Shown: positions 57,370 through 64,000 of the stretch, in pieces
How the letters are laid out: every line of letters starts with the position of its first letter
Position numbering within the stretch: position 1 is the first letter of the stretch
Source: Thereva unica
Lineage: Eukaryota; Arthropoda; Insecta; Diptera; Therevidae
Assembly (NCBI GenBank): GCA_949987705.1
Contig: OX465281.1
Coordinates: 84,348,543-84,412,542, forward strand
Direction of reading: 5' to 3'
Length of the DNA: 64,000 bases
Notes under the pieces: generated by a model
What the model was told of the DNA's origin: nothing
Seen by the model: the letters and a program-made list of their open reading frames with translations, nothing else
Databases searched by the model: none
Position numbers and translations under genes: made by a program

Positions 57370-57890
57370 GGTCACTTCTTTGTGAATCTGGGGCGGTGGT
57401 GTACAGAACAACATGTGGTGTTTTGGGACCTCTCCTGTGGATCACAATGTATAATGATATATGCCTCGATGAGATCGAGCTATGCGCCCACCTTGCTATT
57501 GTAGATATTAAAGCGCCCTGAAAACGCTGGTTTGCCGTTTGCGAATACAAAACTGTAACCGTGCTGGTTAGCAACATGGGAAAACAAGTATCCGTAAGAA
57601 TCAAGATATGGGAACATATTATTGACTCGCAGCTCGCGTTAAAGAGTACCAGGGAGTGATAATCGACTAAGCCTTAAATTTATAACATAATTCGAGGGCA
57701 AGCTTCTGATATTTGTGCATCATTTCCAGAAATGCTGGTGTCGTCTCTTGATGGCGAGGGTGGTAGCTCGAGATATTGGCGGGAGAAGGCATGCGTCGCT
57801 AAGATCCAGATTATGTTACAGGTAGGAAAAATTCAAAGCGGCTGTTGACGTGATGCGAGTCTGCAAAGTGAAGGCAGTTGAAATATCTTT
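57370..57890 (+). pseudogene. R1/LOA-like LINE RT fragment
   Basis: Frames shift repeatedly, but SVLGPLLWI-type text near 57405, an NDICLDEIELCAHLAIVD block near 57450 and EYQGVIID near 57645 are readable, followed by thumb-like text (ISRNAGVVS). It lies antisense in the intron upstream of the SAM exons. Confidence 0.6.
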
Positions 57891-58057
57891 TTTTTTTTTT
57901 ATGTGGCAGTGCTAAACTCAGGAATCACCCTTTGTACTACCAGTCCGTCATGTCGTTTGTCACGTCATGGTGCAATGTCTAGCAGCAAGCTTAGTACGGG
58001 GGGGGGGGGGGGGAATAGGTTAAGGGTTATGGGGGAGTGGGGGGAATAGGTTAAGGG

Positions 58058-58820
58058 TTATGGTGGTGTGAAGGAGTGTTGAAGAAGGTGGCAATGAACT
58101 CCGCGTTTGAACTCTTGGATGTTGTATGAGCTCGGAAATACTGACTGAGAGAGATTATTCCACAGTCGAGTTGTTCTATTAACAAACGAATTCATATCTT
58201 GTTGAGTGCGTGAAAGGGGGAGTTGTAGGTAAAAGGAATGAGACGAGTGGGCTAATCTGGTGTTGCGGTTATAAGATTGCCGTGGAGGCAGGAGAGCGTT
58301 TATTTCGGAGGAACAGTCGCTATGATAGTAGCGATAAAATTTTGTCAGTGCTGCTACATTCCTACGGTGGCTGAGGGGGTCGATGGTGGAGCAAGCGGTG
58401 TCGTCATCAATTAATTTAAGGGCCTTTTTTTGGACCTTATCTAACCATGCCAAGGTGGTTATCGACGCGCCGCCCCAGACGAGGGAGTTATATTCGAGAA
58501 GAGGCCGAATGTAGGATTTATAAATAACAGCACGGGCCGATGGCTGGAGGAGGAACTTGCACCTCTTAAGAAATCCCAAGCACTGGGATGCTTGTTTGGC
58601 GATTTGGAATATGTGGTCATTCCATCGCAAGTCTTTGGCTAATGTCACGCCTAAGATGTGTAGGGATGGGTCGGCCTTTAGTTCCACGCCATCCACTGAC
58701 AAGGATGGTGAGGTGTTGATCTTCTTCTTGGATATAAGACAGTACTTGGTTTTGGAGGGGTTGAATTCGACACGATTCTTTGTTTCCCACTCTAGAATAA
58801 GTTCAATGTCGTTATTAATA
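58058..58820 (-). pseudogene. CR1-like LINE ORF2 C-terminal part
   Basis: Resumes in the same frame after the hAT (NDIELILEWETKNRVEFN) and runs to the stop at 58058. It holds the RT thumb (LHILGVTLAKDLRW, KQASQCLGFLKRCK, SYIRPLLEYNSLVW) and the family-specific tail (LSHRRNVAALTKFYRYYH, NRTTRLWNNLSQSVFPSS). This is the reference copy for the four CR1-like fragments elsewhere in the window. Confidence 0.87.
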
Positions 58821-60267
58821 AGGTGATCAATTTTTTTGCCATGAAAAGGAGGACGAAAAAATTAAAGAAAAATGTACAACGTATATAAATGAAACATTTT
58901 ATTAATTCAAACAAAAATTCATTTTATTAATTCAAACAAATATTCATTGAATGAATATTTTTGGTTAATATGTATATCATTTTCTAACAATATATTAGAA
59001 ATTTCGGAGCAAGAAATATCCTTCATATTGAATTTTACAGTAAGTACTGCAGCTAGAGTATCAACATTTAATCTTGATTTGTCACTTGTCCAAAAATCAT
59101 TACTAATTGAAAAATCTCTTTCAACTGCTGCATTAGTTCCTGGACAGCATAACGTAAATTCAACAAGAACAACTAAATTTTCATATGGGATGTGTTCATT
59201 TTTGAAATGGTTAAATATTTCCACCCATCTTTTATCAATTTCAATATGTTGATTTTCCCATTGTTCTACTTTATCAGAATTTAAATATACATTCAGTCTT
59301 CTAATTTCATCAAACAGACAATTGCCATCGATTTTAATATCAGGCATTTCTTTAGATAAAAACTCAACACATTTTTCAATATCTGCCCAATTTACTTCCG
59401 AAGAAGTCAGAAAACACCATTGAAAACTGTTATTTCCTGTCAAATTTGTTTCAGACCATTCTTCGACATATTTGGTAAAAATTCTGCACTTCTTTGGTAA
59501 ACTTTTCCGTTATGCCCGGATTTGACTCCTCTATGTTTGACAATTTTCTTTTTATTATTAAAGGATTATCTATTTAGACCATTGTTTCTAAACCTCGGGG
59601 TCACGATTAGATATAAGGGGACTCGCAAACTGTTTAAAAAAAATACAATATTTTAAAATATAATGGAAGTATTATATAACCAGGTAATAATTTTTTATTC
59701 ATTTAAAAGTGATTCATATGTAGATCGACATTTCATTCACACAAATTTCGTCGTAGGGTGAATCTACATTGGAATGGAACCGTCGCGGCCTGGCCGGCTC
59801 AACATGGCTGATGGATAAAAGTCCAACATTTTGGCCAAGGTTTCCCGGTAATAACTCAATTTTACGCCGATATCGAGACATGGTTCTTTTCCTGCCGTCT
59901 CCATTAGACCCAATTTTTGGTTTCTTACCGAGAAAAACGAGGAAATCGCCGCCTTAGATTTTTATATTTCAACAAATTTTACGGTGAAGGCGTCGCAAGA
60001 TTTTTACTTAATTTTTTATCTTCTCGGGGGCTCGTGACACTAGAAATGTTGAGAAACAATGGTTTAGACGTTTCGCTTTTAGTCCAGTCATTTTTATGGT
60101 AGGTGGAACAAACGAAACGAGAACCAAAAAAGCAATATTAACAGAGATTAACAGATTTGTTCTAAAATATCGAAAAGGAGGACAGCTAGGAGGACATTTT
60201 TCGAGGGAGGACAGAACCTACAAAAGGAGGACTGTCCTCCCTAAAGGAGGACGATTGGTCACCTTAT
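58821..60267 (-). mobile_element. Truncated hAT transposon, 1447 bp, TATTAATA duplication
   Basis: Ends AGGTGATCAAT and ATTGGTCACCT(TAT) are inverted, with subterminal GGAGGAC repeats at both ends. TATTAATA occurs at 58813-58820 and 60268-60275. The 8-bp duplication and the encoded dimerization domain identify hAT. A second inverted pair (59573 and 60073, CCATTGTTTCT arms of about 24 bp) suggests a smaller MITE replaced or interrupted the 5' half. Confidence 0.82.
58919..59443 (-). pseudogene. hAT transposase C-terminal part with dimerization domain
   Basis: 175 codons showing NWADIEKCVEFLSKEMPDI, then LVEFTLCCPGTNAAVERDFS and a segment with SRLNVDTLAAVLTVKFN. This is the hallmark hAT C-terminal dimerization region. 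Upstream codons read on after a frameshift near 59480 (YVEEWSETN). The catalytic N-terminal part is missing, so it cannot be autonomous. Confidence 0.85.
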
Positions 60268-60275
60268 TATTAATA

Positions 60276-60640
60276 GAGTTAAACATTATTTCACGATCAT
60301 CAAGACAGGATCTGGCATGAGTCTGCCTTGTATCGTAGCTGTAAGAGTAACGCAGGGTAACGTCGTCAGCGAAGCTGAGAAGTGGGTTGGAGGGGATTGA
60401 AAGTAGATCATTTATAAAGATAAGAAATAGGGCTGGTGATAAAATTGACCCTTGGGGGACCCCCGCAGAGATAGGGTGGGGTTCAGATTTGATGCCATCC
60501 AATACTGCCTTAATTGAACGACCGGAAAGGAAATTCTCAATCCATTTCTGTAAAAGTGAGTCGATTCCAATAGCTTTGAGTTTAGCTAACAAGGCTAAGT
60601 GCCAAACTCTATCAAAAGCCTTGGAGATATCCAGTCTGGT
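60276..60640 (-). pseudogene. CR1-like LINE RT middle part
   Basis: Continues the RT after the frameshift: AFDRVWH, then SAGVPQGSILSPALFLIF and the catalytic FADD in LLSFADDVTL (near 60365). The frame then reads DDREIMFNSIN, where the hAT is inserted at the TATTAATA target. Confidence 0.85.
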
Positions 60641-62433
60641 TGGGATTCACCTGATCCATGCAAACTTCGGCTGAGGTGTTCTGTAAGACAAACTAAAATA
60701 TCGCCAGTGGATCTTCTGTGTCGGAAGCCATACTGTCTGTCGTTTATGAGTAGGTTGGATTCTAGATATCCCATAAGTTTTTTGTTGATTATCGTCTCCA
60801 TTGTTTTGGAGAGAATAGAAGTAATTGCTATTGGGCGGTAGTTGGAGGGGTCGCTGGAGTCACCTTTTTTCGGTATTGGCTGTACATGGGCAAGTTTCCA
60901 AGAGTCTGGATAGACTCCGGAAGAGTATGATAGGGCAAAAAGTTTGCGCAGAGGTTTAGCTAAAGGTGAGGCGCATTGTTTTAAGACGATAGGGGGTATA
61001 TTATCGGGTCCAGTGGATTTATTGATATCGAGCTCCTTGAGGAACCTGTACACCTCGCGAGTCCTGAAGAAAACCCTGTCCATTAAATGAGCGCTGTGCT
61101 CGAGAACCGGGGGTAGCATATGAATTTGGGGTAAAGAAGAATTGGAAGCAAACAGAGATGCTAATAAATCGGCCTTGGATTTTCTGTCTGTTATTACCTT
61201 CTTATCGTGGATGAATGAAGGAGTTGTGGATGAAGTGAAATTCTTCTTAATGGAGCTTACCAAGGACCAGAAGTTCTTGCTACCAGAGGTTGCATTAAAG
61301 AGTTTACTTCTCAACTTGTTGTCAAATGAATTTTTGACATTCCTGATGGTAACTTTACAGGAATTTCTTAGTTTTATATACTCTACACGGAGCGATTCAC
61401 TAGGGGAGCTCTTGTAAGCTCGAAAGGCGGCTTCTTTATTTCTGATTGCATTCATACACTCCTGATTAAACCATCTGTTGGACCTAGCCTTCACAGATTT
61501 GGTAGAATGAGGAATGAACAAATGCATTCCTGCCTGTATGATCCTAGAGATACGGATAGCGGCAGAGTTGACGTTTTTGTTTCGGAAACACTGGTTCCAG
61601 TCAGTAGATTGGAAAAAATTAATAAGCCCCAGCCAATTGGCCTTCCCATAATGCCATACAGTTCCTTTAACTGGTTTGGGAGGGGTGGAGTGGTCCGAAT
61701 TGCCGAGAGGTGAATCGACTTCAACAGAGTAACGCGCTGGATGAGAAGTTAAAAAAAGATCAAGGAGATAGGTTCCTTGATCGGCAACATCAGGAACTCT
61801 TGTGGGACGATCCACAATTTGATGCAAATTATTGGCGTCTGCAAAGAGCTCGACGTCCTTGCCAGAAACATTGGTGCCATTTGAGTAAGTCAGCCATTTT
61901 GCGTTGTGAACATTGAAATCACCCGCAACGATGATTTCACACTCAGGATTGGACGACAAAAATCCCGAGATTTGTTCGGAAATGGTATCAAAAGATGAAG
62001 TGGAGGCTTCGTTACTTATGTTAGGACTTTTGTATAGGAAGCAGAAGAAAATGACGTGGCTTTGGAATATGATTTTAACCCAAAGATAGTTGAAATCTGA
62101 AGTCGTGTTTGAAAATATTTTACAATAAGCCACGTCATCCCTAACAAATATGGCAATACCCCTATGGGGGGAGAGATTGTGCACTAAAGTGTATCCCGAC
62201 ACCTGGTAATGACCTAAGTCAGTATCAGGTGATATTTGGGTTTCACTAAGTGCAAAGATTGGGGGTTTATAAGTCAATAAGTGGCACTCAACAAAAGAAA
62301 AATTCGCATGAAGTCCACGAATGTTACAAAAATCGATAGCAAAATTTGACTTGTAACGGGACTTCGATTGCGCAATCGTCACGTCTTCGGGGATATTTCC
62401 CGGCATTACATTTGCCGCAACCATCAGGGTCAA
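60595..62433 (-). CDS. CR1-like LINE ORF2, endonuclease and RT N-part
   Basis: 612 residues. The APE-type endonuclease is at about residues 30-250, with ALSETQ, VAGDFNVHNAKW and SDHS active-site motifs. A linker with KNSFDNKLRSKLF follows, then the RT start: NKSTGPDNIPPIVLK, WKLAHVQPIPKKGD, NYRPIAITSILSK and QYGFRHRRSTGD. The frame ends artificially just after HGSGESQ because of a small deletion near 60640. In the next frame the RT goes on with LDISKAFDRVWH. Apart from this and the hAT insertion, the ORF is intact. EN and RT act together in target-primed reverse transcription. Confidence 0.85.
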   Translation of the reverse strand: MTLMVAANVMPGNIPEDVTIAQSKSRYKSNFAIDFCNIRGLHANFSFVECHLLTYKPPIFALSETQISPDTDLGHYQVSGYTLVHNLSPHRGIAIFVRDDVAYCKIFSNTTSDFNYLWVKIIFQSHVIFFCFLYKSPNISNEASTSSFDTISEQISGFLSSNPECEIIVAGDFNVHNAKWLTYSNGTNVSGKDVELFADANNLHQIVDRPTRVPDVADQGTYLLDLFLTSHPARYSVEVDSPLGNSDHSTPPKPVKGTVWHYGKANWLGLINFFQSTDWNQCFRNKNVNSAAIRISRIIQAGMHLFIPHSTKSVKARSNRWFNQECMNAIRNKEAAFRAYKSSPSESLRVEYIKLRNSCKVTIRNVKNSFDNKLRSKLFNATSGSKNFWSLVSSIKKNFTSSTTPSFIHDKKVITDRKSKADLLASLFASNSSLPQIHMLPPVLEHSAHLMDRVFFRTREVYRFLKELDINKSTGPDNIPPIVLKQCASPLAKPLRKLFALSYSSGVYPDSWKLAHVQPIPKKGDSSDPSNYRPIAITSILSKTMETIINKKLMGYLESNLLINDRQYGFRHRRSTGDILVCLTEHLSRSLHGSGESQPDWISPRLLIEFGT

Positions 62434-63099
62434 TAAAATTTGTCCGCGTCAAAGTGTTATGCCTTTTGAGACGGGGCAAATTTTATCGACCGACAGATTT
62501 TAGCCGCGGCACCTGCAGGACCGAGATGCGAGAGAGGGTAGGGAGCAAGGGTACTTACTTGCGCTGTTCGTCGGTCCGGTCGTGTCTAGTGAAGGGCCTT
62601 CGCGTTAGACTGCGCTCGATATTGTTTTTTGTCACTGTTTTTTTAGAGTTTTTTGTGCACTTTTTTTATAGTTTTCGTTTTTCACTCTCACAGTTCTTTT
62701 TATTATTTCGGTTTTATTATGACGCGTTTTTAGGGTCCGGAACAGCGCACGTCCGTTCTCTTCCTTCCTTTAGGAGTCAATGGATCTCAGACTTATCCCA
62801 AATGTAGATGGGTTACGAGGGAGTTTGGGGAAGTAAGTTACGATTTCACGCGACCGAAACCAGAGACATTATTCTTATCACCCGCGCAGTTATTTTAAAA
62901 CTCTGGGTAGGTATGTTACTGCTACCCACCATACCCACATTATCCGCCAGCTATGGAGGTAAGTGAACGTTTTTATAAAGACATGAAATATAATTAAGTT
63001 GGACCTCACCTTTCAATGAAGAAAGACATGTTTTTCAACTCAGCCAACAAAAACACGTTTCCTAGGATTCGTTATACAATGCCTCGGAATTGGATGGAT

Positions 63100-63560
63100 A
63101 GAACAACCTTTGCTTTTCGAACCAGGAATCAAGGATGAGCTTTATAACCGACTGAATGAGGTTTTTCGCTCTATTCCAGGGGGAAAAATCATTGTTTTAA
63201 TGAGTGATCTGACAACACAGATAGGCCCTAGCTACCTCCGCCTTGCACACGCAATTGAAAATCAAGATATAAGCTAAGTTGCTAATAGCAATGGTGAGCT
63301 TTTCATTGACTTTTGGCGTCATTAGCTAATGGTAGGTCAGCCGCAGATTGAGAACTATTATGAAAGATGTCAGAGACTTTAGAATATTGACGCTGGAAGT
63401 AACCATATTTTGGTAGTAGAAACTATACACCTCAAAATCGAAATTTGCCGCAAACAGAAACACCCAACACGATACCGTAAACCGCAGACGGTTTAACGTC
63501 GACCTTCTGCGGAACGGAATTAAAAGGCGAGAACTTGCTAAGAAACTGCAACAAACATAG
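63100..63560 (+). pseudogene. RTE-like LINE endonuclease relic
   Basis: Frames broken by stops still read LYNRLNEVFRSIPGGKIIVL, then MSDLTTQIG (the GDLNAQIG-type active-site strand), NSNGELFIDF and, near 63400, a degenerate SNHILVVETIHLKI corresponding to the SDHH motif. It then reads RKQKHPTRYRKPQTV. This is the 5' half of an RTE element, the part missing from copies A-D. Confidence 0.7.
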
Positions 63561-63764
63561 GCTAGTCAAATTCGATTTTTTCATGCTAATCAAGCTATCC
63601 GCAACGTCAAATATGGAAAAAATAGGAAAAATACCGTATGAGCTAAATTGGCGCTGTAGACGTTTGGGAACGTGACGTTTGGAAGAGCCAAAAACACTTT
63701 TTCGCGTTTTAAGAAAAACTGTACTAAAACTTTTTAGTACGAACACAATGAAGCCACTCATTGT

Positions 63765-63975
63765 ATAAACTAGTTGGGATGTGGGTTTGACCCCTTCGGT
63801 CCACACGATCAACTTCCCAGTATGATGAACATAACGGAATAAACTGACTTTTTAGCACTAGTGCGCGGAATAAACTGACTTTTTAGCACTAGTTTGACGT
63901 TCAGCACTAGTGAGATATTAACTAGTATTAGAAGAGAACTGGTGATAGAGTAATCCTGAGAGAAGCTATTATTAT
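63765..63975 (-). repeat. Dispersed repeat family C, inverted copy 2
   Basis: The complement of 7490-7668, with an extra internal tandem duplication (GCGGAATAAACTGACTTTTT block twice at 63834-63892). An ATT-repeat tail is at its outer end near 63970. Confidence 0.75.
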
Positions 63976-64000
63976 TATTATTTATTTTCAATATTTGTAC

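Larger units (their letters stand above)
57995..62700 (-). mobile_element. CR1-like LINE, nearly full length, split by a hAT
   Basis: Minus strand. A 5' leader of about 270 bp lies above 62433; ORF2 runs 62433-60595, 60640-60276 and, after the hAT, 58820-58058. The 3' UTR down to 57995 holds two copies of a GAATAGGTTAAGGGTTATGG repeat and a long G-run (57998-58013). No ORF1 was found. Without the hAT the element is about 3.3 kb. Confidence 0.82.

Noticed and set aside
57998..58062. Telomere-like G-rich repeat
   Set aside because: Only two copies of a 23-24 bp unit plus a G-run, located in the 3' UTR of the CR1-like LINE; more simply a LINE tail.
60195..60250. CRISPR-like GGAGGAC repeats
   Set aside because: Spacing is irregular, the units are 7 bp, and they sit at a hAT end; they are subterminal transposon motifs in a eukaryotic genome.
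62434..62807. Separate plus-strand gene at 62346-62807
   Set aside because: The region is the 5' leader of the minus-strand CR1-like LINE; the plus-strand frame has no recognisable domain.
63432..63812. 126-codon minus-strand frame
   Set aside because: It overlaps the plus-strand RTE endonuclease relic and repeat family C; it is best explained as a shadow.

Overview
The window looks like transposon-rich intergenic and intronic DNA from an arthropod, most likely an insect. Supporting signs are spliced host genes with very short phase-consistent introns (58-64 bp), AT-rich intergenic DNA, and a mix of RTE-, CR1-, Jockey- and R1/LOA-like LINE fragments with hAT, Tc1, PIF/Harbinger-type, CACTA-like and Academ-like DNA transposons. 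There is no bacterial-style operon structure. The species cannot be named from the sequence alone.

Two host genes are supported, both on the minus strand. (1) A 152-residue secreted NPC2/ESR16-like (MD-2-related lipid-recognition) protein has exon 1 at 41374-41284 and exons 2-4 at 26763-26274. All splice phases agree, and its 14.5-kb first intron is packed with transposons. (2) The last two coding exons of a SAM-domain protein lie at 57240-57084 and 57019-56855; its upstream exons were not found.

Layout: 1-7.7 kb holds dispersed repeats, a solo CACTA-like terminus and RTE copy A. 7.7-15 kb holds a PHD-finger ORF1-like relic split by a MITE, a CR1 fragment and a hAT relic split by a palindromic MITE. 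17.2-25.0 kb is a LOA/R1-like LINE with an RNase H region, split by a 363-bp MITE and by a complete 4.65-kb CACTA-like transposon with a full transposase ORF and a five-exon DUF4806-like partner gene. 25.5-41.4 kb is the NPC2-like gene, with RTE copies B and C, CR1, R1-like, Jockey and other LINE pieces and a nested palindrome/LTR/LINE complex in intron 1, and RTE copy D just downstream. 42.9-52.9 kb is one RTE-like LINE (minus strand) broken by at least five insertions, including a 3.9-kb Academ-like element with XPG/PIN-type motifs. 53-57 kb holds MITEs, a tRNA-like SINE and the SAM exons. 58-62.7 kb is a nearly full-length CR1-like LINE split by a 1.45-kb hAT. 63-64 kb holds an RTE endonuclease relic and a dispersed repeat.

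The recurring theme is transposons inserted in transposons. In seven cases, removing the insert plus one copy of its target-site duplication gives a continuous LINE reading frame across the junction, which fixes the element ends to the base without an alignment. All assignments come from reading translated motifs by eye; no database search was run.
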